DNA of 64,000 nt from the NCBI GenBank assembly GCA_902791945.1, contig CADAXR010000001.1, forward strand, positions 1-64,000, written 5' to 3'. The DNA comes from an uncultured Bacteroidia bacterium. GTDB taxonomy: Bacteria; Bacteroidota; Bacteroidia; Bacteroidales; UBA932. This document shows positions 33,276 through 41,996 of the stretch, piece by piece. The position numbers and the translations under genes were made by a program. Position 1 is the stretch's first letter. Each line of letters starts with the position of its first letter. Below the pieces are notes generated by a model, which had not been told where the DNA came from, made no database searches, and was given only the letters and a program-made list of their open reading frames with translations.

Positions 33276-33322
33276 AAAAACTATGAAAAAATCATAATGC
33301 GTTTGATTTTTTCATAGTTTTT
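33276..33322. repeat. 19-bp perfect inverted repeat
   Basis: AAAAACTATGAAAAAATCA (33,276-33,294) and its exact complement (33,304-33,322) flank a 9-nt loop. The arms are AT-rich and longer than a usual terminator. The element ends 38 nt before the ATPase start. Confidence 0.85.
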
Positions 33323-33359
33323 GATTATAATTGTCCCTGAATACTAGTTGGGAGATGCA

Positions 33360-34733
33360 ATGAAAAGAAAACTGACACAGAAGCTGATAGACTGGAAAAA
33401 CAGGCCGGGCCACAAGCCCCTCATCCTTCAAGGAGCACGACAGGTGGGCAAGACCTACATCCTGGAGGAGTTCGGTCGCAATCATTACAAGAATTATATC
33501 AAGGTAAGTCTGGACTTGGTAACGGATGTGACCAATTTCCTCAAGGACAATATCAACCCTATAGAGATTATCGCCTATCTGGAATCCTTGTACAATCAGC
33601 GCATCTTGCCCCACGAAACGCTGGTCATATTGGATGAGATTCAGGATTGTAAAAGGGCCCTCCTGGCTCTGAAATACTTCAAAGAGGATTATCCCCAATA
33701 TGATATTGTAGCGGCGGGAAGCCTTCTGGGCGTAGCCGTGAATCAGGGGAATAAACCTGACGAGGATGAAAAGACAGACAAACAGGAGGAAGACGAGTTC
33801 TCTTATCCAGTTGGTATGGTAGATGAACTGAACCTGTTTCCCATGGATTTTGAGGAGTTTCTTTGGGCGACGGACAATGACATTCTCTCGCAGGAGATTC
33901 GTTCCCACTATGAGGCCAACGAAGTTATGCCGGCATCGGTGCATTCCATGGCGTTGGATCTTTATCAAAAGTATCTTGTTGTAGGAGGTATGCCCGAGAG
34001 CGTGCAGAAATGGGTGGACACACACAGCTATCTGGAGTGCAGAACCGTCCAGCAGTCCATTTTGGTGGGATACAATGCCGATATGGCCAAATACGCCAAA
34101 CCCGCAACTACCGTGAAGATAAGGGCCTGTTTTAACAGCATTCCGGCCCAACTTGCCAAGGAAAACCGGAAATTCCAATATAAGCTGGCCATGAAAGGCG
34201 GTACAGCCAAGATATTCGGAGAAGCCATTGAGTGGCTCATCCTTGCCGGAACCGTACATAAGTGCAAACTGATTACGCATGGCTTCATCCCTATCTCGGC
34301 CCAGGAGGATGACAGCGATTTTAAGATTTACATGTCCGACGTGGGACTTCTGAATACCAAGACGCAGATGCCGGTTCAGATGCTGCTGAACGCTATAGAG
34401 ACAGACAATACATTCCTTGGCTCTGTCGCAGAAAACTATGTGGGCCAGGCGCTTGCAGCCAATGGCATAGCACTCCGTTATTGGAAGAACGACAACACAC
34501 AGGAAGTTGATTTCATCCTGCAAGACGGGATGAGCGTGATACCGATGGAAGTCAAGAAGGGGAGGAAGGTGGATGCTATTAGCCTGAACAATTTCAAAAA
34601 GACCTACAATTGCCCTTTCGCCTACAGAATCTCCGGCAAGAATTTCGGTTTTGCCAATGGAATCAAGGCTGTTCCCCTCTATGCCGTCTTCTGTATTGAA
34701 GCGAATGGGGACCTTGAATTTTTTGCCATTTGA
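33360..34733 (+). CDS. AAA_14/DUF4143 ATP-binding protein
   Basis: A 457-residue cytoplasmic protein. It opens with a P-loop ATPase (LILQGARQVGKTYIL; Walker A at residues about 23-31), Walker B VILDEIQ near residue 93, and a sensor-like VAAGSLLGVAV. The C-terminal DUF4143 part includes VGGMPESVQKW, GSVAENYVGQAL and a PD-(D/E)xK-like NTQEVDFILQDG ... PMEVKKG, suggestive of a nuclease-fold domain. These proteins are abundant and mobile in Bacteroidetes; their role is unknown. ATG 33,360 is preferred over an in-frame TTG at 33,348. The gene looks unrelated to the neighbouring glycan loci. Confidence 0.9.
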   Translation: MKRKLTQKLIDWKNRPGHKPLILQGARQVGKTYILEEFGRNHYKNYIKVSLDLVTDVTNFLKDNINPIEIIAYLESLYNQRILPHETLVILDEIQDCKRALLALKYFKEDYPQYDIVAAGSLLGVAVNQGNKPDEDEKTDKQEEDEFSYPVGMVDELNLFPMDFEEFLWATDNDILSQEIRSHYEANEVMPASVHSMALDLYQKYLVVGGMPESVQKWVDTHSYLECRTVQQSILVGYNADMAKYAKPATTVKIRACFNSIPAQLAKENRKFQYKLAMKGGTAKIFGEAIEWLILAGTVHKCKLITHGFIPISAQEDDSDFKIYMSDVGLLNTKTQMPVQMLLNAIETDNTFLGSVAENYVGQALAANGIALRYWKNDNTQEVDFILQDGMSVIPMEVKKGRKVDAISLNNFKKTYNCPFAYRISGKNFGFANGIKAVPLYAVFCIEANGDLEFFAI

Positions 34734-34767
34734 TTCTATAGTAATGTCGAAACCAAATTGATTCGAT

Positions 34768-35067
34768 ATGCAAAAGATTCAGAAATTCCAGTTCGGCCGC
34801 CTTTATGCCGCCCCCAAATCCACCAAGACCTACGAACTGCTGGACCGCTCCGGCCATTACCTTATCTTCCGGGTCCGGAATCCCAAAACCAATGATTCCT
34901 GGAAACAGACATCCACCTCCACCTTCAAGGCCGATGAAACCGGGGCCTTCGAAGAAATACTCTTTTCGGACGGGGTACGCCTCCGTTCCGATGCCTTCCG
35001 TAAGGGAAAGGCTTCGACCCCGAACTGGCAGGGACTCATTGAGCTGATGGCTGCCCTGGCGGCGTAA
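34768..35067 (+). CDS. small protein of unknown function (99 aa)
   Basis: A 99-residue soluble protein with no signal peptide or transmembrane segment. It contains a basic N-terminal half (QKFQFGRLYAAPKSTKTYEL) and a conserved-looking SDGVRLRSDAFRKGKAS stretch near the end. I do not recognise a family. It starts 35 nt after the ATPase gene on the same strand. Confidence 0.55.
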   Translation: MQKIQKFQFGRLYAAPKSTKTYELLDRSGHYLIFRVRNPKTNDSWKQTSTSTFKADETGAFEEILFSDGVRLRSDAFRKGKASTPNWQGLIELMAALAA

Positions 35068-35395
35068 ATATGGAAAAGATGACAAAAGAAGAACTTGAGG
35101 ACCTTGTGGCCTGCTACATCAACGTTGAAGGATATACGGATTAACGCTCCATTTATATTGTTATGAAACAGGAGTATCCAGGAGAATTCGACCATAAAAC
35201 GGCCATTCGGATCATAAGCAAAATATTGAAAGAAGAAAGGATATGAAACAGAAAGCCATGACCATCCTCCAACTGATGGAGGTACTCTCGCATAGAATAA
35301 CCTCTTTTAATACTTTTACAGCGACAATTTTCGGGCCCAAAAGGAATATAAAGAGAATTTAAGTATCTTACCATCAGAACAAAAACGACAGTCCA
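35068..35395 (+). other. 328-nt stretch with three tiny possible genes
   Basis: There is no gene of normal size here. Three consecutive short frames with ATG starts are visible. 35,070-35,144 (24 aa, starting MEKMTKEELEDLV) begins 3 nt after the previous stop. 35,163-35,246 is 27 aa, starting MKQEYPGEFDHK. 35,243-35,362 is 39 aa, starting MKQKAMTILQLMEV, and overlaps the second by ATGA. The coupled starts suggest either real micro-genes or the decayed remains of an older operon. They show no signal peptides and no family I recognise. Confidence 0.3.
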
Positions 35396-36697
35396 ATGGA
35401 AAGACACTTATTTATTGTGGCGACAGCAGCGGCTATGATTCTGTCGCTTGCCGGATGCAAAAAGGAGGGCGATCATTCAGGAGACTCAAATGATCCGGCC
35501 GGTCCCGAGAATTATGACGAGTATTGTGATGAGAATCGGGCTTATTTCGGCCCGACTCGGGAAGAAAATAATTATTCCGGCGCCTATTACACCGGAGATT
35601 ACACAAGCCCATTCAAGACCTGGCTCGGGAAAACCGATGAGGAAATTAATGCCAAGCTCGACAAGCTCTGGGATCATTATTTCAAAGGGGCTGCTAATTC
35701 AAGGCTCTATTACGACGTGGGCGGCGGGGCATATATTCTTGACACGGCGGACAATAACGTCACATCCGAGGGGATGTCGTACGGGATGATGATTGCCGTA
35801 CAGACCGACCACAAGAGCGAATTTGACAAACTGTGGGCTTGGATGAAGAACCATATGTGGCGCAAGAGTGGTGCCTGGGATGGCTATTTTGCCAGTATGT
35901 GTCATACAGATGGATCCGGTTCAGATGATGAGTGCTGCCCGGTTGCAGAGATGTATACCATGATGTCCCTGATTTTCGCAGCCAACCGTTGGAACGACAG
36001 CGCTTACATGGACGATGCGCAATATATCTTGAAAAGGATGTGGGACAATCCGACTTTCTCGTTATTCAATACGCAGGCATATGTCATTACTTTCACGCCG
36101 ACTGTCAGTTTTTCAAATCCTTCTTACGATCTGCCGGCCTTCCTGGAACTATTCTCCCGTTGGTCCGATACAAACCGGGACAAATGGGCAATGACGATCC
36201 AGGCAACCCGCGATCATCTGTACAAAAGTTCAAACACAACTTCCGGACTGTTCCCTGAATACAGCAACTTTGACGGGACACCGCATTCGTACGCATACAA
36301 CGCTAATTCGACTAAGTATATGTATGATGCCATGCGCTGCGCTATGAATATCGGAATGGATTACTATCTGTTCGGTGTCGATGCCGAGCGTCAGACAGTC
36401 CTTGCTAAGAGATTGATCGATTTCTTTGAGACTGACGGATACAGGCATGCCCGTTTCAACTGGGACGGCACGAACCCATCCGAGAGCTACACCTTGGGTG
36501 AAGCCGGGGCAAACGCCGTGGCCTGTTATGCCCTGATGGGTACGGAGGGCTATGAATCCCAGATCCGGAGGAACCTTCAGAAGGCATGGGATGGCACTTT
36601 GCTGACAGGACAGTACCGTTACCATGACGGCATGGTTCACTACCTTTCCATGCTTCACCTTTGCGGCAGCTTTAAAATTTGGAAAGAAAGGCCGTAA
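35396..36697 (+). CDS. GH8-family glycosidase lipoprotein
   Basis: A 433-residue lipoprotein (lipobox LSLAGC) with a single (alpha/alpha)6-barrel GH8 domain. The diagnostic catalytic block NVTSEGMSYGMMIAVQTD (acid Glu near residue 124) is followed by a second block around DGTPHSYAYNANSTKYMYDA with the conserved DAxR context for the base. The length and the SRLYYDVGGGAYILDTADN opening resemble reducing-end xylose-releasing exo-oligoxylanases, which process xylo-oligosaccharides, although endoglucanase or chitosanase activity is possible. It stands alone between small unknown genes, not inside a susCD locus. Confidence 0.88.
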   Translation: MERHLFIVATAAAMILSLAGCKKEGDHSGDSNDPAGPENYDEYCDENRAYFGPTREENNYSGAYYTGDYTSPFKTWLGKTDEEINAKLDKLWDHYFKGAANSRLYYDVGGGAYILDTADNNVTSEGMSYGMMIAVQTDHKSEFDKLWAWMKNHMWRKSGAWDGYFASMCHTDGSGSDDECCPVAEMYTMMSLIFAANRWNDSAYMDDAQYILKRMWDNPTFSLFNTQAYVITFTPTVSFSNPSYDLPAFLELFSRWSDTNRDKWAMTIQATRDHLYKSSNTTSGLFPEYSNFDGTPHSYAYNANSTKYMYDAMRCAMNIGMDYYLFGVDAERQTVLAKRLIDFFETDGYRHARFNWDGTNPSESYTLGEAGANAVACYALMGTEGYESQIRRNLQKAWDGTLLTGQYRYHDGMVHYLSMLHLCGSFKIWKERP

Positions 36698-36740
36698 AAT
36701 ACGTTTGGGATAATCCGACGTGACGCCTCTTGCGGCTACG

Positions 36741-36775
36741 AAAAATTGCTGGCCGAAAGCCAGCAATTTTCCTTC
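36741..36775. terminator. bidirectional intrinsic terminator
   Basis: AAAATTGCTGGC / GCCAGCAATTTT (36,742-36,753 and 36,759-36,770) form a perfect 12-bp stem around CGAAA, with A-rich and T-rich flanks. It lies between the convergent GH8 and 160-aa lipoprotein genes. Its stem closely resembles the terminator at 187-218. Confidence 0.85.
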
Positions 36776-36791
36776 TGATATGAAAGGGATT

Positions 36792-37274
36792 TTATTCCTT
36801 CGTAAAGACGGTCTCGGGGAGCTGGAGTGCTTTGATTGCGGGGAGTGTAATCTTATTGCCGGATAGAGTGGCGGGAATGGTAAATGGCGTGGGGGCGGAG
36901 AAATTCGCCTCGACTTTCTCAACGGAAAGCTGAAGCTCTTTCTTTTCCGCATCAAAGGTGAACGTGCCGCTCAGACGGCTGTCGTACACGGAATAATCCA
37001 TGCCCTTCGGGGGTGCAGCTTTGGAATCGGCCTCCCATGCTTTGCCGGCCTTGAAATTGACTTTGATATTGAGGGCGGCGTAGGGAACTTCCTCCGGCAG
37101 GCCGGTCTCGGCGTTGGTCTCGGTGGTGGACAGGGTAGCGCTGCCGTTCCAGACGGTGCCGATGAAATCGTCTTCGCTCTGGGGATTGAAGGACTTGGTC
37201 TTGTCTTTCTTGCAGCCGGTGAGGGCAAGGGTGAGGGTGAGTGCCGCGAGGGCCAGGAATTTGAGCTGTTTCAT
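36792..37274 (-). CDS. small lipoprotein of unknown function
   Basis: A 160-residue lipoprotein (MKQLKFLALAALTLTLALTGC followed by KKDK). The mature part is a single beta-rich domain with DDFIGTVWNGSATL near the start and SGTFTFDAEKKELQLSV later, resembling a small lipocalin-like or DUF-type sandwich. I do not recognise the family. It is convergent with the GH8 gene and divergent from the HAD phosphatase gene. Confidence 0.75.
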   Translation of the reverse strand: MKQLKFLALAALTLTLALTGCKKDKTKSFNPQSEDDFIGTVWNGSATLSTTETNAETGLPEEVPYAALNIKVNFKAGKAWEADSKAAPPKGMDYSVYDSRLSGTFTFDAEKKELQLSVEKVEANFSAPTPFTIPATLSGNKITLPAIKALQLPETVFTKE

Positions 37275-37341
37275 AAGTTAAACTGTTTAATGTTTTGCCA
37301 AATATCTGTATTTTCCAGAATAATTGCAAGTATTCCGGAGC

Positions 37342-37372
37342 TTTGTATTTTTGCGGGGAATGAATACTTTTG
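37342..37372 (+). promoter_or_regulatory. complete sigma-type promoter before the HAD phosphatase gene
   Basis: TTTG at 37,342-37,345 and TACTTTTG at 37,365-37,372 are separated by exactly 19 nt, matching the Bacteroidetes TTTG-N19-21-TAnnTTTG promoter. The ATG at 37,387 follows 14 nt after the -7 box, so the leader must be very short. Confidence 0.75.
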
Positions 37373-37386
37373 CAAAAATTTGAAGG

Positions 37387-38433
37387 ATGAAACTGATCTG
37401 CCGCCTGCTGCTGCCTGTGCTTCTGGTGTCCTGCGCTCCCGTCCTGGAGCGCGGGGAATGGGAAGAGGACACATACAATGCCCTGTGCGCTGTCTTGAAG
37501 GATAAATCGCTGAAAGGCGGATACGCCGTTTTTGACTGCGATAACACCACCGTCCTCCACGACGTCACCCACACCCTGATGATCTATCAGATTGAGAATC
37601 TGATGTTTGCCGATGCTGCGGAATGTAAGTTTCTCTATGGCCTTCCGAGAACGGATTTTCCTCTTGAGGGGCTCGGCCTAACCGCTGACGAGATGGGGGA
37701 GCGCCTGTCCGGGCAATACCGCGCCCTCAGGGCTATGCTTGATGGCGGAATGTCTATAGAGGACGTCCGCGGCACATCCGAATACCTTGATTTCAGAGCA
37801 GGGTTCCTGGCCCTTTACGACGCTATAGGCGACAGCTATGAATATGGGGAACTTTGCCTTTGGGAGCCGATGCTCTTCAACGGCCTTCCCCGGGAAGCCG
37901 CGCTTGAGAGCCTGAAATACTGGCTCTCGCAGGGCCGCGCCTGGAATGAGGAATGGGTCTCCACGGACGGCCGTTTCCACGGTACGGCTCAGAAGGGCCT
38001 TGTTCTTACGCAGGATATGAAAAACCTCTACAACGCCCTGCGCCGTGCCGGCATCACGCCATATATCTGCTCCGCTTCGCTCGAGTGGCTGGTTGAAGCC
38101 CTTGCCTGCGACCCGGAGAACGGCCTTGGAATGGCCCCGGAGGAAGTCTTCGGCGTCCGCTTCAGCGACGGCGGCTACGACCCAGCCTATGTCCAGCCGT
38201 TCAAGGAGGGCAAAGTCTCATGCATCGACAGCCTCATTGCGCCCGGCCACGGCGGTGTGCAGCCGGTCCTTGTCGCAGGCGACAGTTCCGGTGACGTCGC
38301 CATGCTGACAGCTTACCCCGATATGAAGGTCGGTCTTATTATGAACCAGCACCGCGGCGGGGAGATCGAAGCCCTTGCTGACCGGGACGACGGAGTGTAT
38401 TATTCACAACCGGTCATAATCGAGACGGAGTAG
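37387..38433 (+). CDS. HAD-superfamily phosphatase lipoprotein
   Basis: A 348-residue predicted lipoprotein (MKLICRLLLPVLLVSC). It carries the HAD motifs: motif I AVFDCDNTTV (nucleophile Asp near residue 51, DxDNT type), motif II YICSASLEW (about 227), a Lys in FKEGKVSC (motif III), and motif IV VAGDSSGDVAML (about 298). It resembles phosphoserine-phosphatase-like or acid-phosphatase HAD enzymes exported by Bacteroidetes. The substrate is unknown. It ends 2 nt before the convergent HTCS gene. Confidence 0.88.
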   Translation: MKLICRLLLPVLLVSCAPVLERGEWEEDTYNALCAVLKDKSLKGGYAVFDCDNTTVLHDVTHTLMIYQIENLMFADAAECKFLYGLPRTDFPLEGLGLTADEMGERLSGQYRALRAMLDGGMSIEDVRGTSEYLDFRAGFLALYDAIGDSYEYGELCLWEPMLFNGLPREAALESLKYWLSQGRAWNEEWVSTDGRFHGTAQKGLVLTQDMKNLYNALRRAGITPYICSASLEWLVEALACDPENGLGMAPEEVFGVRFSDGGYDPAYVQPFKEGKVSCIDSLIAPGHGGVQPVLVAGDSSGDVAMLTAYPDMKVGLIMNQHRGGEIEALADRDDGVYYSQPVIIETE

Positions 38434-38435
38434 TC

Positions 38436-41400
38436 TCAGGTTCTGGAGTAATCTTTCGGAAGGACGCCGAATCGCGCCTTGAAACATTTGGCGAAATAGG
38501 AAGAGGATGTGAAGCCGACGCTTTCGGCCGCTTCGTTGATGCGTGCCCCGCTGCGTATGAGGGCGGCGGCACGGTCCAGGCGGTAATTCTTGAGGTAATC
38601 GTTGGGAGTGATGCCTGTCAGCGCCTTGAACTTCCTGAAGAAGTTGGTGCGGGACATCGCCATGTCGGAGGCAAGGCCCTCGATTGAGAAGTCCTCCTCG
38701 CTGATTTGTTTTTCGATTGATTCATTAATGGCCCTGATGAATCCGGCCTCTGGCCCTGATGGAACCTCCCGACCGACCGTATCGCCTGTTACCATCCGAC
38801 GGAAAGACTCCCGCAAGCGTATGAGGTTATCGATTTGGCCGCGCAGCTGCCTGATTGAGAAAGGTTTTTCCACGTAGGCGTCTGCTCCGCTTTCCATACC
38901 TTCGGATTTGGCTTCAAGAGTAACTTTAGCCGTAAGGAGGATTACGGGGATGTGGCTGTAGGCCAGTTGCCCCTTGATGCTGCGACACAGTTCGAATCCG
39001 TCCATAACCGGCATCATAACGTCGCTGACTACAATATCCACCTCTTTTTCTTCAATAAGATTGAGGGCTGTCCGCCCTTCCGGTGCCGTAAGGATGTCGT
39101 ACCACTCTGATAGTCTGGCGCTGAGCGTCTCACGGAGTTCGCGGTTGTCTTCAACTATAAGTACCTTCAAGCGTTCCCTGGAGGATGGCGTTGCCGCAGC
39201 CGGCAAGGACTCCCTTGCATCCGTATCCTTCGAAACCGGGATGCGGAGAATGAAAGAAGCCCCTTCCGGTACGGCATCCTCGACAATGAGACTTCCTCCG
39301 TGGGCTTCGGCTAGCTGGCGCGCATACGCAAGCCCGACTCCGATGCCGGATGACTGGGCAACCTTGTCATCAGGATCTGTCCAGAACATGCCGAAAATCT
39401 TGTCCCGTCGGTCTTTCCGCACACCGGGACCATTATCGGACACGGACACGACGGCATCGTCCTTCTCCATCCCGACAGTGATGGTTATCCTGTCTTTGGT
39501 ATATTTGAGGGCGTTGGACAGGAGATTCGTCAGGATCTTGGTTATCATATCGGTGTCAACGTTGACCGGCACCGGCGTATCGCCCACATTGCATGTCAGT
39601 TCGATGTTTTCCGATGCGGCGCTGTCCTTGAACGTCGCCGTTACGGAGGATACCGTCTCCCGAAGATCAACGTGTCTTTTGGACATCTCAATGTCTCCGG
39701 ATGCATTTTTGTCGTAAGTCAGGATCTTGCTTATCGTGTTCTGCATATAGTCCAGGTTCCGCGTGATGGCATCATCTGCTCCCGGACGGTCTTTTTCATG
39801 CTGGAGCCTGATAAGAGTAAGAGGCGTCCGTATTTCGTGGATAAGCCCGATGAAGAAACGGATACGTTGTTTGTACAGGGCTTTTTCTCTTTCCTCTTCC
39901 TGCTTTTTCATGATTGCCGAGTACCTGAGTGCCATCCTCCTCTGCCAGTAAAGAAGTATCAGGACAAACGCAACCACCGCCATTATTATATAAAGGGATA
40001 TGGCCCAGGCAGACTTCCACCATGGCGGACGGATTGTAATCCTGAGAGAATCGTCGCAGCCCTGGACTCGGAAAAGATATTCTCCGGGGGGGACCCTGCT
40101 GTACGATGCGGCGGCAGTGTTGGATGGAGTGGTCCAGTCAGGATCAATCCCGCTCAGCTGCCAGGAAAACAGGTTGTGGGACGGATCCGTAAAACTGAGT
40201 GCGGCTAGTGATATGGTGAAACTGTTTTGTAGATGGGAAAGCGTTATTTTCTTTCCGCCCGGGGGAATATAGACAGTGCTGTCGCCGACGGCAAGTTCCC
40301 TGATCACTACCGGGGGCTGCATCTCCTGCGTCAATTTTGTCTGCGGCAGCATCGAAATCACGCCGTCGCGGCATCCCATATAGAGTTTCCCGTCTGTGCC
40401 GTATATGATTGATTCCGCTTTGATATTGTACTGTTCTTCGGCTCCTGAACGTGGGTTCATTCTCCAAAGCCCTGATGACGTGCATATCCACAAGTTGCCC
40501 GCTCCGTCTTCCGTCATTGAGAAAACCCTGCTTTCCCTGAGCTTCGGGTTCAGGGGAGTAAGTATTTTGAAGGAAAGGTCTTCGGGGTCCATCGACCAGA
40601 GCCCTTCGTTGTCCGTGCCGGCCCAGACTGTACCGTCGCCGGAACGGAAAAGCAGGGTGATTTTATTCCATGGGAGCGTTTCTCTGGAAGCGCCGGAGGA
40701 GACAAGGTGCTCCCATGCGTTGGTGAAAAGATTTTTTCGAAACACTCCGCGGTTCGAGGTGGCAAGGTACAAGTAATGGCCGGACGCGTCCTCGCAGACG
40801 GCCACGACGGAACTCTGGGAGACTACCTCGAATTCCTTGGGATACGAGCCGTCGGGCTTTTTCCCGTCAATCACTATCTGTATATCCTTGCGATTAAGGT
40901 CTTTGGAGAGACGGTCTTCGGTCGTATTGTAAGAAAAAATACCGAGATTGGTGCCGGCCATAAGCGTCCCCCGGCCGGTCCGGTACAGTACATTGACGGT
41001 TCCTCCCGTATGGTAATGGCGTATGCTTTTTCCTGCCTTGACTATCCTGCAGATGCAGTCCGTGTCAGTCCCGACCCAGATTTCTCCTGGGAGGGCAAGC
41101 ACCTGGGTTATATGCCCGTGCGGAGAAATATTGCCCCAAAGTGTGCATTTATCCTGTCCCTGAGACAGGGTATATATACTTTCCCCGTTGCCGATGATAA
41201 GGGTTCCTTCCGGATCTTCGGCCAGAGTGACGATCCCGTCAACAGCGGCGCCGTCCGGGAATGGGAAGGTCATCGTGCCCCTGTCTGCGGCGGTAATTTT
41301 GAGAAGTCCCCTGTCGGAAGTCGGTATCCATCGGGTGCCCTCTCGGTCAATCAGTGTATCTGAGCGCACCGGAAGGGCTTCCAGCGTTGTCCTGATGTAA

Positions 41401-41960
41401 TCCCCTTTTGAACTATAAATATGGTTCGTGCCGTCCTTGTCCGCTATTATTATTCTCCCGTCCGGGGCAGGGAAGACCCTCTCCACAAAGGGGGTCCTGA
41501 CACTGCGCTGCACCAACTCTCCGGAGACTGTATCATACAGGAAAAGCCCCTGGCCTTCCGTTCCGGCCCAAATAAGCCCGTCTCTGGTCACGGCTATATC
41601 GTTGACACGGCTGATGATATTGACGCCGTAAGCTGTGACTCCTTTGAAATGAGAGAATTTGCCATCTTCATGGGAATAAGTCCAAAGGCCTTCTTCAGTG
41701 CCGACCCAGATAATCCCCCCGCTCTCGGCAAGGCAGCAGGTGGCGCGGGGAAACAATTTGACCGAATTGCCGTCATACTGGTTGAGGCCTCGGTCTGTCC
41801 CTATCCACAGAAACCCACGGCTATCCTGGAAACAGCATCTGACGTTGTCCCCGGACAGCCCTTCGTTTTCACTCAGGCTCTTGACGGTTGAAGGCGGGAC
41901 AGAGGCCGCCGCCGGCAGAAGAACTGTCAGCCCAAGCAGGAAGAGTAGAAGGTTTCTCAT
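38436..41960 (-). CDS. hybrid two-component system sensor/regulator (HTCS)
   Basis: A 1174-residue fused sensor and regulator (ATG 41,960 gives the signal peptide MRNLLLFLLGLTVLLPAAAS). Domain order: periplasmic two-component-regulator propeller repeats (about 25-560, e.g. GFLWIGTDRGLNQYD, IWAGTEGQGLFLYD), Y_Y_Y domain (about 590-645), transmembrane helix near 660, HisKA with phospho-His in GLIHEIRTPLTLI (about 708), HATPase_c with NLLSNALKYT, DNGPGVRKDRRDK and SGIGVGLAYAR, receiver domain with phospho-Asp in VSDVMMPVMDGFEL (about 980), and a C-terminal AraC helix-turn-helix. All catalytic residues seem present. Such proteins sense oligosaccharides or other ligands and activate an adjacent susCD locus, here the divergent 41,997-63,422 genes. 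Confidence 0.95.
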   Translation of the reverse strand: MRNLLLFLLGLTVLLPAAASVPPSTVKSLSENEGLSGDNVRCCFQDSRGFLWIGTDRGLNQYDGNSVKLFPRATCCLAESGGIIWVGTEEGLWTYSHEDGKFSHFKGVTAYGVNIISRVNDIAVTRDGLIWAGTEGQGLFLYDTVSGELVQRSVRTPFVERVFPAPDGRIIIADKDGTNHIYSSKGDYIRTTLEALPVRSDTLIDREGTRWIPTSDRGLLKITAADRGTMTFPFPDGAAVDGIVTLAEDPEGTLIIGNGESIYTLSQGQDKCTLWGNISPHGHITQVLALPGEIWVGTDTDCICRIVKAGKSIRHYHTGGTVNVLYRTGRGTLMAGTNLGIFSYNTTEDRLSKDLNRKDIQIVIDGKKPDGSYPKEFEVVSQSSVVAVCEDASGHYLYLATSNRGVFRKNLFTNAWEHLVSSGASRETLPWNKITLLFRSGDGTVWAGTDNEGLWSMDPEDLSFKILTPLNPKLRESRVFSMTEDGAGNLWICTSSGLWRMNPRSGAEEQYNIKAESIIYGTDGKLYMGCRDGVISMLPQTKLTQEMQPPVVIRELAVGDSTVYIPPGGKKITLSHLQNSFTISLAALSFTDPSHNLFSWQLSGIDPDWTTPSNTAAASYSRVPPGEYLFRVQGCDDSLRITIRPPWWKSAWAISLYIIMAVVAFVLILLYWQRRMALRYSAIMKKQEEEREKALYKQRIRFFIGLIHEIRTPLTLIRLQHEKDRPGADDAITRNLDYMQNTISKILTYDKNASGDIEMSKRHVDLRETVSSVTATFKDSAASENIELTCNVGDTPVPVNVDTDMITKILTNLLSNALKYTKDRITITVGMEKDDAVVSVSDNGPGVRKDRRDKIFGMFWTDPDDKVAQSSGIGVGLAYARQLAEAHGGSLIVEDAVPEGASFILRIPVSKDTDARESLPAAATPSSRERLKVLIVEDNRELRETLSARLSEWYDILTAPEGRTALNLIEEKEVDIVVSDVMMPVMDGFELCRSIKGQLAYSHIPVILLTAKVTLEAKSEGMESGADAYVEKPFSIRQLRGQIDNLIRLRESFRRMVTGDTVGREVPSGPEAGFIRAINESIEKQISEEDFSIEGLASDMAMSRTNFFRKFKALTGITPNDYLKNYRLDRAAALIRSGARINEAAESVGFTSSSYFAKCFKARFGVLPKDYSRT

Positions 41961-41966
41961 AGGGTG

Positions 41967-41974
41967 CAAAGTTA
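41967..41974 (-). promoter_or_regulatory. -7 promoter box of the HTCS gene
   Basis: The minus strand reads TAACTTTG, matching TAnnTTTG, 6 nt before the ATG at 41,960, so the transcript is nearly leaderless. This also supports that start. Confidence 0.6.
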
Positions 41975-41996
41975 AAAAAAAACAGTATCTTCGCAC

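Noticed and set aside
33312..34523. Minus-strand frame of 403 codons opposite the AAA_14 ATPase
   Set aside because: Walker A, Walker B and DUF4143 motifs are on the plus strand; the antisense frame shows no domain.
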